Positions 1-6,877 of a stretch of 9,876 nucleotides of DNA are shown one piece after another (the stretch's first letter is position 1; the number at the start of each line of letters is the position of its first letter). The stretch spans positions 1 to 9,876 of the forward strand of contig JANMVT010000052.1 in NCBI GenBank assembly GCA_031392945.1, written 5' to 3'. The notes beneath the pieces are model-generated. The model saw only the letters and a list, made by a program, of their open reading frames with translations. It had not been told where the DNA came from and did no database searches. Position numbers and translations under genes: made by a program. Source of the stretch: JANYCG01 sp031392945 (GTDB lineage: Bacteria; Pseudomonadota; Gammaproteobacteria; Burkholderiales; Burkholderiaceae_C).

Positions 1-531
1 CAGGCTGTACATCACGGTGTCGCGAATGCTGCCGTCACGGCGCAGGGCGTGGCCGCGAATCACGCCATCCTTGCGCGCACCCAGACGTTCGATGGCATTT
101 TGCGATGCGTGGTTGAAATTGTCGGTGCGCCAGCCCACCACGTGGCAGCCCAGCACCTCGAACGCATGGGTCATGAGCAGCAATTTGCAGGTGGTGTTGA
201 CGTGGGTGCGCTGCCAGCGTTTGGCGTACCAGGTGTAGCCAATCTCCACGCGCTTCACGGCGGGAATGATGTCGTGGTAACTGCTGCAGCCCAGCACGGT
301 ACCGCTGGCCGTATCCAATATGGCGAAGGCAAAGCGGTTGCCGGCTTCGCGCATGGCCAACGCGTCTTCAATGTATTTGCGCGTCTGATCTGGCTCCGGC
401 ACCGACGTCACCCGGATCTTCCACAACTCGCCATCGGCAGCCGCCGCGCGAAGGCCGTCCTCATGGGCAAGGGACAGGGGCACCAGCTTGACGCCGCGCC
501 CTTCCAGGTTGACAGGTTCTACAAAAGCCAT
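1..531 (-). CDS. RimJ/RimL-type GNAT N-acetyltransferase, C-terminus beyond window
   Basis: This is a GCN5-related acetyltransferase of the RimJ/RimL (Acetyltransf_3) type, which moves an acetyl group from acetyl-CoA to an amine, often a protein N-terminus; the acceptor here is unknown. 177 residues are visible. The fold signature is the central strand with GCSSYHDI (81-88), then VEIGYTWYAKRWQRTHVNT (95-113), where the acetyl-CoA pyrophosphate loop lies, then HAFEVLG (122-128), and the typical SQNAIERLGARKDG (143-156). Family members are usually about 190-200 residues, so roughly 15-25 residues are probably missing past the left edge. I chose ATG 531-529 because the family N-terminus fits and AAGGGG lies about 10 bp upstream, overlapping the stop codon of the ATPase gene. 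The gap to that gene is only 14 bp, so the two are probably co-transcribed. It carries no signal peptide or membrane segment and should be cytoplasmic. The family is clear; the substrate is not. Confidence 0.87.
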   Translation of the reverse strand, partial: MAFVEPVNLEGRGVKLVPLSLAHEDGLRAAAADGELWKIRVTSVPEPDQTRKYIEDALAMREAGNRFAFAILDTASGTVLGCSSYHDIIPAVKRVEIGYTWYAKRWQRTHVNTTCKLLLMTHAFEVLGCHVVGWRTDNFNHASQNAIERLGARKDGVIRGHALRRDGSIRDTVMYSL

Positions 532-545
532 GACCGGTGAGCCCC

Positions 546-1388
546 TTAGCGGTTATGCCGCTGCATGAACACCAGTTTTTCGAATAGTGTCACGTCCTGT
601 TCGTTTTTCAGCAGGGCACCTACCAGCGGCGGCACTGCCACTTTGTCGTCCTTGCTCTGCAGGGCTTCGAGCGGAATGTCTTCCGCCACCAACAGCTTGA
701 GCCAGTCCAGCAACTCGCTGGTCGAGGGTTTCTTTTTCAGACCTGGCAGATTGCGCACGTCATAAAAGGTCTTCATGGCCGCTGTCAGCAGCTCTTTTTT
801 CAGGCCGGGGAAATGCACGTCGATGATCTGCTTCATCGTCTCGGCGTCGGGGAACTTGATGTAGTGGAAGAAACAGCGGCGCAAAAAGGCATCCGGTAAT
901 TCCTTTTCGTTGTTCGAGGTGATGAACACCAGCGGGCGGTGCTTGGCGCGCACCAGTTCGCGGGTTTCGTAGCAATAGAACTCCATGCGGTCGATTTCAC
1001 GCAGCAAATCGTTGGGAAACTCGATGTCGGCCTTGTCGATTTCGTCGATCAGCAGGGCCACCGGCGCATCGGCCGTGAAGGCCTCCCACAACACGCCCTT
1101 GACGATGTAGTTGTGGATGTCCTTGACCTTCTCGTCGCCCAGCTGTGAGTCGCGCAGACGGCTGACGGCATCGTATTCGTACAGGCCCTGCTGCGCCTTG
1201 GTGGTCGATTTGATGTGCCATTGCAGCAGCGGCATGGTCAAGGCGCCGGCAACCTCTTCGGCCAGCATGGTTTTGCCGGTGCCGGGCTCGCCCTTGACCA
1301 GGAGCGGGCGTTTGAGGGTGATGGCGGCATTGACCGACAACATCAGGTCTTGCGTTGCAACGTAATTTTTGGTGCCTTGGAATTTCAT
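546..1388 (-). CDS. MoxR-type AAA+ ATPase
   Basis: This 280-residue protein is an AAA+ ATPase of the MoxR group. Such proteins usually act as chaperones that help a von Willebrand factor A (VWA) partner activate or load cofactors into target enzymes; the target here is unknown. Visible motifs are Walker A GEPGTGKT (33-40, Lys39), Walker B ALLIDE (111-116), the sensor-1 region ITSNN (156-160), and an arginine-finger candidate LRR (169-171). The C-terminal part (about 190-280) forms the lid. The length fits compact MoxR proteins. The start MKFQGTKNYVATQD matches my memory of the family, although no good Shine-Dalgarno is seen upstream. The GNAT gene follows directly. In related genomes I would expect a CoxE-like VWA gene further downstream, which would lie outside the left edge; that is inference. 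A possible -10 box for this gene (GATAAT on the minus strand, 1452-1447) lacks a clear -35. Confidence 0.92.
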   Translation of the reverse strand: MKFQGTKNYVATQDLMLSVNAAITLKRPLLVKGEPGTGKTMLAEEVAGALTMPLLQWHIKSTTKAQQGLYEYDAVSRLRDSQLGDEKVKDIHNYIVKGVLWEAFTADAPVALLIDEIDKADIEFPNDLLREIDRMEFYCYETRELVRAKHRPLVFITSNNEKELPDAFLRRCFFHYIKFPDAETMKQIIDVHFPGLKKELLTAAMKTFYDVRNLPGLKKKPSTSELLDWLKLLVAEDIPLEALQSKDDKVAVPPLVGALLKNEQDVTLFEKLVFMQRHNR

Positions 1389-1524
1389 GGTTTTGGAAAA
1401 GTGTCAGAAAAGGGCGATGGGGAAACTGGATCTGGCTGGTGTCTGGATTATCGGAGAGTTGCTTTGAAACCTGCGGCCTGAAACAGGCTTGCAATCAAGG
1501 TGGAAGGGGCCTGCTGCCGCCCGA

Positions 1525-1530
1525 TATAAT
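1525..1530 (+). promoter_or_regulatory. Candidate -10 box of the cytochrome c4 promoter
   Basis: TATAAT at 1525-1530 is a perfect sigma-70 -10 hexamer in a GC-rich setting, 45 bp upstream of the cytochrome c4 start codon. A matching -35 is poor: 1501-1506 (TGGAAG, 18-bp spacer) agrees at only three positions. The promoter may therefore need an activator or be a weak constitutive one. Confidence 0.5.
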
Positions 1531-1575
1531 CGATGGCTTGATTTACACCTATCACTGCTTGATTGTCCGCGCAAA

Positions 1576-2241
1576 ATGAAGAAACTGCTGTTGCCCCTGT
1601 TCGCTCTGGTTGTCACGTCCGTGACCGCCATTTCCGCCATTGCCCAGGATGTCAAGGGTGACGCCAAAGTCGGTGAAGGGAAAATCGCCATGTGTATTGG
1701 CTGCCACGGCATCGTTGGTTACCAGGCCAGCTTTCCCGAAATTTACAAGGTGCCCAAAATTTCCGGCCAGGGCGCGAAGTACATTGTCTCGGCCCTCAAC
1801 GCCTACAAAAAGGGTGAACGCAAACATCCCACCATGCGCGGCATTGCCGATTCGCTGAGCGACCAGGACATGGCCGACGTGGCGGCGTATTACGAAGCCC
1901 ACGGCGTGGTGGCAGGTGATGCCGCCCCCGGCAAGGCCGCAGACGGTTCTGCCAAAGCGGCTGAACTGGTGAAAAAGGGCGCCTGCGTCACCTGCCATGG
2001 CGACAGTTTCAGCAAACCGCTGGATCCGACCTACCCCAAAATTGCAGGCCAGCACGCGGACTATCTGTTCGTTGCCTTGAAAGCCTACAAGACTGAAAAC
2101 AACCCCCAAATGGGCCGCAGCAACGGCGTGATGGCCGGAATTGCCAAGCAGTTCACCAATGCTGAAATGAAGGAACTGTCGGCCTACATCAGCAAATTGC
2201 CGGGTGAATTGAAGGTTGTGCCGCAGGCTAAATTCCGTTGA
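1576..2241 (+). CDS. Cytochrome c4, periplasmic diheme electron carrier
   Basis: A 221-residue diheme cytochrome c of the c4 type. Such proteins carry electrons in the periplasm, commonly from the bc1 complex to cbb3 or other terminal oxidases. A Sec signal peptide occupies residues 1-23 (Lys-Lys start, hydrophobic core, cleavage after AIA before Gln24). Two similar c-domains follow. Domain 1 has the heme site CIGCH (40-44) and the distal ligand Met87 in HPTMRGIA. Domain 2 has CVTCH (137-141) and Met186 in VMAGIA. The symmetric layout and PKISGQ/PKIAGQ repeats are typical of c4. The reading frame stays open upstream to about 1489, but the signal peptide fixes the start at ATG 1576. No strong Shine-Dalgarno precedes it. 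The gene appears monocistronic, with a -10 box at 1525-1530 and a hairpin terminator at 2260-2285. Confidence 0.93.
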   Translation: MKKLLLPLFALVVTSVTAISAIAQDVKGDAKVGEGKIAMCIGCHGIVGYQASFPEIYKVPKISGQGAKYIVSALNAYKKGERKHPTMRGIADSLSDQDMADVAAYYEAHGVVAGDAAPGKAADGSAKAAELVKKGACVTCHGDSFSKPLDPTYPKIAGQHADYLFVALKAYKTENNPQMGRSNGVMAGIAKQFTNAEMKELSAYISKLPGELKVVPQAKFR

Positions 2242-2259
2242 AACTGCTTGCCGCCAACG

Positions 2260-2285
2260 AAAAAGCCGCTCTTGAGCGGCTTTTT
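2260..2285 (+). terminator. Rho-independent terminator, probably bidirectional
   Basis: A perfect 11-bp stem, AAAAAGCCGCT (2260-2270) and AGCGGCTTTTT (2275-2285), with a 4-nt CTTG loop, starts 18 bp after the cytochrome c4 stop codon. The T-run follows the GC core on the plus strand. The A-run before the stem gives an equal T-run on the minus strand, so it could also end transcripts of the convergent DUF1841 gene. Confidence 0.93.
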
Positions 2286-2310
2286 CATCTGTATTCCCTT
2301 GAGGAATATG

Positions 2311-2360
2311 AATAGTTTGCTATTTTAAATATAGCATATTTGATTAAAATTTAATCAAAT
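2311..2360. repeat. AT-rich palindromic intergenic element
   Basis: This stretch is very AT-rich in a high-GC window. It holds a perfect 11-bp inverted repeat, ATTTGATTAAA (2338-2348) and its complement (2350-2360), around a single central base at 2349. Just before it lies a second, imperfect palindrome GCTAT...ATAGC (2319-2335). It sits between the convergent cytochrome c4 and DUF1841 genes, beyond the terminator. It resembles the small TA-rich intergenic repeats that I recall from Comamonadaceae genomes. A role as a protein-binding site is equally possible. Confidence 0.55.
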
Positions 2361-2367
2361 CAACGGT

Positions 2368-2805
2368 CTAATCCCGCGTTGCACGCCGTTGGACGCATGC
2401 AATGTACGCGTCTCCATCCGGCGGGCGCCCGGCGCGCTGGCTCTCCCAGACCATCGTGCCCAGGCATTCCATCGCAGCGTGGTGCGCATCGTGCAATGAG
2501 TCCAGTCGAGCCGTCAGCAACTCCACCGCCTGGCGAATGCCGCGCGGCTGGTCGATGCTGCACTGCTCGCTGATGGTCAGGTGCATGGACAAATGCAGGA
2601 AGGGGTTGGACTTGCCTGCCTCCTCCACTGCCATTTTCAGCAACGCTGCATCTACGTCGGCGAAGTCGCCATGGTATTCCGGGTGTTCGTCAAGCCACAG
2701 GCTGGCTATGGTTTCAATCGCCTCCAGAGGCTGGTTGGCTTGGGTTTTGGCGTAAACAGCGCAAAAGAAGCGGCGCACGTCGGCTTGCGAAGGTTGAAAC
2801 AGCAT
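2368..2805 (-). CDS. DUF1841 family protein
   Basis: A 145-residue protein that I recognise as DUF1841, a conserved family of unknown function common in beta- and gammaproteobacteria. Supporting features are the N-terminus MLFQPSQADVRRFF, HPEYH (41-45), the hallmark NPFLHLSMHLTISEQ (67-81), DQPRGIR (85-91), and HHAAMECLG (108-116) with RPPDG (127-131) near the end. Several conserved His, Asp and Glu residues could bind a metal, but this is only a suggestion. It has no signal peptide or membrane segment. The frame extends upstream to 2856, but that leader is proline-rich and unlike the family, so I chose ATG 2805-2803. No clear Shine-Dalgarno is close; a GGGAG lies about 17 bp upstream, too far to be normal. 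The gene is convergent with cytochrome c4 and divergent from the lipoprotein hydrolase. Confidence 0.87.
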   Translation of the reverse strand: MLFQPSQADVRRFFCAVYAKTQANQPLEAIETIASLWLDEHPEYHGDFADVDAALLKMAVEEAGKSNPFLHLSMHLTISEQCSIDQPRGIRQAVELLTARLDSLHDAHHAAMECLGTMVWESQRAGRPPDGDAYIACVQRRATRD

Positions 2806-2972
2806 GGTTTTAATTGTCGCCGCTCCCGGCGGCCCTGGCGGCATGCTGCGAGGCAATCACAGATGAAGCTCGCCAGCGCGCCACAAAACGACGCTTCCAA
2901 CCATGCTAAAGTGATTTGCGGTTCATTTGCCACGCTGTCAGCTTGCATGAATCAACGCACCAGGAGAGCCTC

Positions 2973-4022
2973 ATGTTTGGACGATTTTTATTGCTGTTGG
3001 GCGGGCTGGTCTTGATGGTCGGCTGCGCCTCTGCGCCCGGAGCTGCCACGGGCGACATCGTGATGGAGGAGTTCCGCGTGCCAAGCGATGCTGGCATGCA
3101 GATTTATGTGCGCAACAAACGCCCGGCCGGCATGACGCAGTTCTCGCCGGCCAAGACCGTCATCTACGTGCATGGCGCGACTTACCCGTCCGAGACGGCG
3201 TTCGATCTCAAGCTTGACGGGACGTCGTGGATGGACTACATCGCGCAGCGTGGTTATGACGTGTATCTGCTGGATGTTCGCGGCTACGGCGGCTCGACAC
3301 GTCCCGCGCAGATGGACCGGCCCGCCGGCGAAAGCGCGCCGTTCGCCGGCACCGAAGAAGCCATGCGCGATGTCGATGCGGTGGTCGAATTTGTGAAGAA
3401 GCGCCGCGGCATTGACAGGGTGAATTTGCTGGCCTGGTCGTGGGGCACGGCGATCATGCAGTGGTACGCCAGCCTGAACAGCCACAAAATAGAAAAACTG
3501 GTGCTTTATGCGCCGGTGTGGATTCGCCAAACACCCTCGTTGGTGCAGGTCGCGCCCGGCCCAATTGAGGCCTATCGTTCGGTCAGCATGGCGCAGGCAA
3601 AGGCGCGCTGGCTGGCCGGCGTGGCCGACAACAAAAAGGCAGACTTGATTCCTGCGGGCTGGTTCGAAGCCTGGGCCGCCGCGACTTCCGCCACTGACCC
3701 CGTGGGCATGAAGCAAAATCCGCCGGTGCTGCGCGCGCCCAACGGCGTGGTGGCCGACGGGGCCAAATACTGGGCCAACGGTGTGATCCCATGGAAGGTC
3801 GAGGACATCAAGGTACCCGTGTTGCTTGTGAAGGGCGAGTGGGACCTCGATACGCCCGCTTACATGGCGCAAGCCCTGTTTCCGAAGCTCACCGGCGCGC
3901 CCTACAAGCGTTATGTTGAAATTGGCGAAGGCACCCACACGCTGATCATGGAAAAGAACCGCATGAGCCTGTTCCGTGAGGTGCAACTCTTCCTTGATGA
4001 GAGTCGCGCGCCTGCCAAGTGA
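2973..4022 (+). CDS. Alpha/beta hydrolase, predicted lipoprotein
   Basis: A 349-residue alpha/beta-fold hydrolase with a lipoprotein-type N-terminus: hydrophobic residues 5-16, then VGC with Cys18 as the likely lipidated residue. The -3 position is Met rather than Leu, so the lipobox is not ideal. The probable catalytic triad is Ser156 in the elbow AWSWG (154-158), Asp291 in GEWDLDTP, and His322 in GEGTHTL. The oxyanion-hole motif is VHG (66-68). The elbow has Ala at the first position instead of the usual Gly. A cap domain probably spans about 185-270. The start ATG 2973 has a good Shine-Dalgarno, AGGAG at 2962-2966, 6 bp upstream. The substrate is unknown; an ester or lactone is plausible. 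It lies 96 bp upstream of pcaI on the same strand, but it is not PcaD: it is longer, exported and lacks the PcaD elbow. Confidence 0.85.
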   Translation: MFGRFLLLLGGLVLMVGCASAPGAATGDIVMEEFRVPSDAGMQIYVRNKRPAGMTQFSPAKTVIYVHGATYPSETAFDLKLDGTSWMDYIAQRGYDVYLLDVRGYGGSTRPAQMDRPAGESAPFAGTEEAMRDVDAVVEFVKKRRGIDRVNLLAWSWGTAIMQWYASLNSHKIEKLVLYAPVWIRQTPSLVQVAPGPIEAYRSVSMAQAKARWLAGVADNKKADLIPAGWFEAWAAATSATDPVGMKQNPPVLRAPNGVVADGAKYWANGVIPWKVEDIKVPVLLVKGEWDLDTPAYMAQALFPKLTGAPYKRYVEIGEGTHTLIMEKNRMSLFREVQLFLDESRAPAK

Positions 4023-4118
4023 ACCTCTCCCTTGTGAAGCTCGGGTCAAATCGCGTGAGGCGCGGTGGCTGACATTGCGTCCCGCCATTCATTGAGTCCC
4101 CCATTTTTTGAGCAACCC

Positions 4119-4835
4119 ATGATCGACAAAATCGCCAGCAGCATCGACGTCGCATTGCAGGGCATCCAGGATGGCGCCACCGTGATGATTGGCGGCTTCG
4201 GCACCGCCGGCATCCCCGACGAGCTGATTGACGGCCTGATTGCCCAGGGCGCCAAAGACCTTACCGTAGTCAACAACAACGCCGGCAATGGCGACATGGG
4301 CCTGGCCGCCCTGCTCAAGGCCGGGCGCGTGCGCAAGATCATTTGCAGCTTTCCGCGCCAGGCCGACTCTTACGTGTTCGACGACCTGTACCGCAGCGGC
4401 AAGTTTGAGCTGGAACTGGTGCCGCAAGGCAACCTGGCCGAGCGCATCCGCGCGGCCGGCGCGGGTATTGGCGCTTTTTTCACACCCACGGGGTACGGCA
4501 CCGAACTGGCCAAAAACCGTGACGGCACTTTGAAAGAAACCCGCGAAATCAACGGTCGCAATTACGTGCTTGAATACCCGATCTACGGCGACGTGGCCCT
4601 GATCAAGGCCGAGCGGGGAGACCGCTGGGGCAACTTGATGTACCGGATGGCGGCGCGCAACTTCGGCCCGGTGATGGCCACCGCTTGCAAGAAGACCGTT
4701 GCCACCGTGCACGAGATTGCCGAGCTGGGTGAGATGAATCCCGAGCACATCGTGACGCCCGGCATTTTTGTCCAGCACATTGTCAAGATTGGCCGGGTCG
4801 CAACGCAGGCCGGGGGCTTCAAGGCGCCGGCGTGA
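4119..4835 (+). CDS. pcaI: 3-oxoadipate CoA-transferase subunit A
   Basis: This 238-residue protein is the alpha subunit of 3-oxoadipate:succinyl-CoA transferase, which with PcaJ turns 3-oxoadipate and succinyl-CoA into 3-oxoadipyl-CoA and succinate. It shows the family-I CoA-transferase motif GGFGTAG (25-31), NNNAGNGD (52-59), SFPRQADSYVFDDLY (77-91), ELELVPQGNLAERI (97-110), GDRWGNL (167-173), and VTPGIFVQH (212-220). The SFPRQAD and RWGNL blocks match PcaI better than the acetoacetate enzyme ScoA, and pcaJ and pcaF follow. The frame is open from a GTG at 4065, but the family begins MIDK, so ATG 4119 is chosen; its Shine-Dalgarno is weak. The C-terminus is a little longer than the usual VQH end. 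I cannot fully exclude activity on acetoacetate. Confidence 0.88.
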   Translation: MIDKIASSIDVALQGIQDGATVMIGGFGTAGIPDELIDGLIAQGAKDLTVVNNNAGNGDMGLAALLKAGRVRKIICSFPRQADSYVFDDLYRSGKFELELVPQGNLAERIRAAGAGIGAFFTPTGYGTELAKNRDGTLKETREINGRNYVLEYPIYGDVALIKAERGDRWGNLMYRMAARNFGPVMATACKKTVATVHEIAELGEMNPEHIVTPGIFVQHIVKIGRVATQAGGFKAPA

Positions 4836-4912
4836 CGGTGGCAGCCACTTTTTCAGAGAGAAATTGGGCCTTAGCCCTCGTGGATATTAAATGAGTAGCT
4901 ATAAAAAACAAA
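4836..4912 (+). repeat. Comamonadaceae-type dispersed repeat in the pcaI-pcaJ gap
   Basis: The 55 bp between pcaI and pcaJ are unlike the usual tight pcaIJ junction. From about 4860, the order AAATTGGGCC, TTAGCCCTCGTGGA, GAGTAGCTATAAAAA matches the pattern of a short intergenic repeat that I remember from Comamonadaceae genomes (AAATTGGCC, TAGCGCTTGTGGA, AGCTATnAAA). The last part runs through the pcaJ start codon into its first codons. A weak hairpin, GGTGG-cag-CCACT with a T-run (4837-4853), lies just after the pcaI stop. An AGAGAG (4855-4860) that could have been a ribosome binding site is now about 30 bp from the ATG. Copy number cannot be judged from this window. Confidence 0.5.
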
Positions 4913-5535
4913 GCAAAGACGAATTGGCCCAACGTGTGGCCCGGGACATTCCCGAAGGCGCCACGGTCAACCTGGGCATTGGCATGCCGACGCTTGTCGC
5001 CAACCACATGGCCAAAGGTCTCGAAGTGCTGCTGCACAGCGAAAACGGCATTCTGGGCATGGGCCCGGCGCCTGCTGCGGGGCAGGAGGACTACGACCTG
5101 ATCAACGCGGGCAAACAGCCAGTCACCCTGCAAAAGGGCGGCGCCTTTTTCCACCATGCCGACAGTTTTGCCATGATGCGTGGCGGCCATCTGGACATCT
5201 GCGTGCTGGGCGCATTTCAGGTGTCGGCCACGGGCGACCTGGCCAACTGGAGCACGGGCGAGGCGGGCTCGATTCCGGCGGTGGGTGGCGCCATGGACCT
5301 GGCCATTGGCGCCAAACAAACCTGGGTGATGATGGATTTGCTCACCAAAAAGGGCGAGAGCAAAGTCGTCAAGAACTGCACCTATCCTCTGACCGGCATT
5401 GGCTGCGTCAAACGCATCTACTCCGAGCTGGCCACGCTGGACTGCACGCCGCAAGGTTTGCGCCTGGTCGACAAAGTCGACGGCTTGACCCATGCCGAGC
5501 TTGAGAAACTCATAGGCCTGCCCATCTCAGCGTAA
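4891..5535 (+). CDS. pcaJ: 3-oxoadipate CoA-transferase subunit B
   Basis: This 214-residue protein is the beta subunit that pairs with PcaI. It carries the catalytic glutamate, Glu51, in HSENGILGMGP (49-59), which forms the glutamyl-CoA thioester in family-I CoA-transferases. Other family blocks are AQRVARDIPEG (13-23), VNLGIGMPTLVANH (26-39), GGAFFHHADSFAMMRGGH and DICVLGAFQV in the middle, and GAMDLAIGAK. The DIPEG N-terminal block and the HHADSFAMMRGGHLD block fit PcaJ. The start ATG 4891 is forced: the family N-terminus MSxYK...KDELAQR begins here and no better start lies nearby. The Shine-Dalgarno is poor (only TGGA, about 7 bp upstream), probably because of the repeat-like sequence in the gap. 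Subunit balance with PcaI may be affected by this. Confidence 0.9.
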   Translation: MSSYKKQSKDELAQRVARDIPEGATVNLGIGMPTLVANHMAKGLEVLLHSENGILGMGPAPAAGQEDYDLINAGKQPVTLQKGGAFFHHADSFAMMRGGHLDICVLGAFQVSATGDLANWSTGEAGSIPAVGGAMDLAIGAKQTWVMMDLLTKKGESKVVKNCTYPLTGIGCVKRIYSELATLDCTPQGLRLVDKVDGLTHAELEKLIGLPISA

Positions 5536-5618
5536 ATGGGACGGTGTGAATCCACGTAATATTCGTTCTGGCCCTGCCTGTCGAAGCCCTTTTTCATTAT
5601 TTCCCTGAGAGAACTTCC

Positions 5619-6821
5619 ATGAACCAAGCCTTTATCTGCGACGCCATCCGCACCCCTTTCGGCCGCTACGGCGGTGCCTTGAGCAGTGTGCGCACAGACG
5701 ACCTGGCCGCAGTGCCGCTCAAGGCCCTCATGGCGCGCAACCCGAATGTGGACTGGCTGGCCGTGGCCGACGTCATCTACGGCTGCGTCAACCAGGCCGG
5801 TGAAGACAACCGCAATGTGGCACGCATGGCGAGCCTGCTGGCAGGCCTGCCGATGGAGTTGCCCGGCAGCACGGTGAACCGCCTGTGCGGCTCTGGCATG
5901 GACGCGGTAGGCACGGCAGCGCGTGCCATCAAGGCCGGCGAAGCCAGCTTGATGATAGCGGGCGGTGTGGAAAGCATGAGCCGCGCGCCCTTCGTTATGG
6001 CCAAGGCCGAAAGTGCCTTCAGCCGCAACGCGCAGATTTTCGACACCACCATCGGCTGGCGTTTTGTGAACCGGCTGATGAAAGAAAAATACGGTGTGGA
6101 TGCCATGCCGCAGACCGCTGAAAACGTGGCCACCGACTACAAAATCAGCCGCGAAGACCAGGACAAGATGGCGCTGGCCTCGCAACTCAAGGCCGTCGCG
6201 GCGCAGAAGTCCGGCTTCTTCAACGCAGAACTCACGCCAGTGACGATCCCCCAGAAAAAGGGCGACGCCGTCATCGTCAGCAAAGACGAGCATCCGCGTG
6301 AGACCTCGATGGAAGCGCTGGCCAAACTTAAAGGCGCAGTCACCCCCGAAGGAAGCGTGACAGCCGGCAATGCCAGCGGCGTCAACGACGGCGCCTGCGC
6401 GATGTTGCTTGCGACTGAAGATGCCGCAAAAAAGAACGGCCTCACGCCACGTGCCCGTGTGGTCGGCATGGCCACTGCCGGTGTGCCGCCGCGCATCATG
6501 GGCATTGGCCCCGCGCCTGCCACGCAAAAAGTGCTGGCGCTGACTGGCCTGAAGATCGAACAGATGGACGTGATCGAACTCAACGAGGCCTTTGCCGCGC
6601 AGGGCCTGGCTGTGTTGCGCCTGCTGGGCCTGCAAGACGACGACCCGCGCGTCAACCCCAATGGCGGCGCGATTGCGCTGGGCCATCCGCTGGGGGCGTC
6701 GGGTGCGCGTCTAGTGACCACAGCCACCAGCCAGTTGCATCGCATCAAAGGGCGTTACGCCTTATGCACCATGTGTATTGGTGTGGGGCAGGGCATTGCA
6801 ATGGTCATCGAGCGGATTTGA
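5619..6821 (+). CDS. pcaF: 3-oxoadipyl-CoA thiolase
   Basis: A 400-residue thiolase that should cleave 3-oxoadipyl-CoA with CoA into acetyl-CoA and succinyl-CoA, the last step of the beta-ketoadipate pathway. The catalytic set is complete: the acyl-accepting Cys90 in NRLCGSGMDAVG, His356 in GHPLGASGAR, Cys386 in CTMCIGVGQG, and the NEAF motif (322-325). The start FICDAIRTPFGRYGGAL, the block AGGVESMSRAPFVM (114-127), and TTIGWRFVN (143-151) are close to PcaF/PaaJ-type enzymes rather than to PhaA acetyl-CoA acetyltransferases. The length is the family norm. The start ATG 5619 has GAGAGAA (5607-5613) upstream. It follows pcaJ after 83 bp and should belong to the same operon. A phenylacetate-pathway role (PaaJ) uses the same substrate and cannot be excluded, but the pcaIJ context favours aromatic degradation through protocatechuate or catechol. 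Confidence 0.92.
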   Translation: MNQAFICDAIRTPFGRYGGALSSVRTDDLAAVPLKALMARNPNVDWLAVADVIYGCVNQAGEDNRNVARMASLLAGLPMELPGSTVNRLCGSGMDAVGTAARAIKAGEASLMIAGGVESMSRAPFVMAKAESAFSRNAQIFDTTIGWRFVNRLMKEKYGVDAMPQTAENVATDYKISREDQDKMALASQLKAVAAQKSGFFNAELTPVTIPQKKGDAVIVSKDEHPRETSMEALAKLKGAVTPEGSVTAGNASGVNDGACAMLLATEDAAKKNGLTPRARVVGMATAGVPPRIMGIGPAPATQKVLALTGLKIEQMDVIELNEAFAAQGLAVLRLLGLQDDDPRVNPNGGAIALGHPLGASGARLVTTATSQLHRIKGRYALCTMCIGVGQGIAMVIERI

Positions 6822-6862
6822 CGGGTACAGAGCAAGACGTGACTCTAAGGCCCGCAACCGAT

Positions 6863-6867
6863 AGGAG
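6863..6867 (+). promoter_or_regulatory. Strong Shine-Dalgarno of the broken membrane protein gene
   Basis: A clean AGGAG lies 10 bp before ATG 6878. It shows that the reading frame starting there was a translated gene, even though the frame is now broken about 140 bp downstream. Confidence 0.6.
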
Positions 6868-6877
6868 CTAAATAACG

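Noticed and set aside
1475..1488. Short palindrome GCCTG-AAA-CAGGC upstream of cytochrome c4
   Set aside because: Arms of only 5 bp are expected by chance in GC-rich DNA, and it does not line up with a convincing promoter on either strand.
2973..4022. Assignment as 3-oxoadipate enol-lactonase (PcaD)
   Set aside because: PcaD is a cytoplasmic protein of about 260 residues with a GxSxG elbow. This one has 349 residues, a lipoprotein signal and an AWSWG elbow.
2988..4088. 366-codon open frame on the minus strand
   Set aside because: It is antisense to the alpha/beta hydrolase and its composition is that of a shadow frame. The plus-strand gene has a Shine-Dalgarno, a lipobox and a catalytic triad.
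4119..5535. Assignment as acetoacetate CoA-transferase (scoAB)
   Set aside because: The SFPRQAD, RWGNL and DIPEG blocks and the pcaF gene that follows fit 3-oxoadipate CoA-transferase better.
5418..6686. 422-codon open frame on the minus strand
   Set aside because: It lies antisense to pcaJ and pcaF, which have clear family motifs. Its protein is rich in His, Ala, Gly and Arg and has no recognisable domain, as expected from the shadow of a GC-rich gene.
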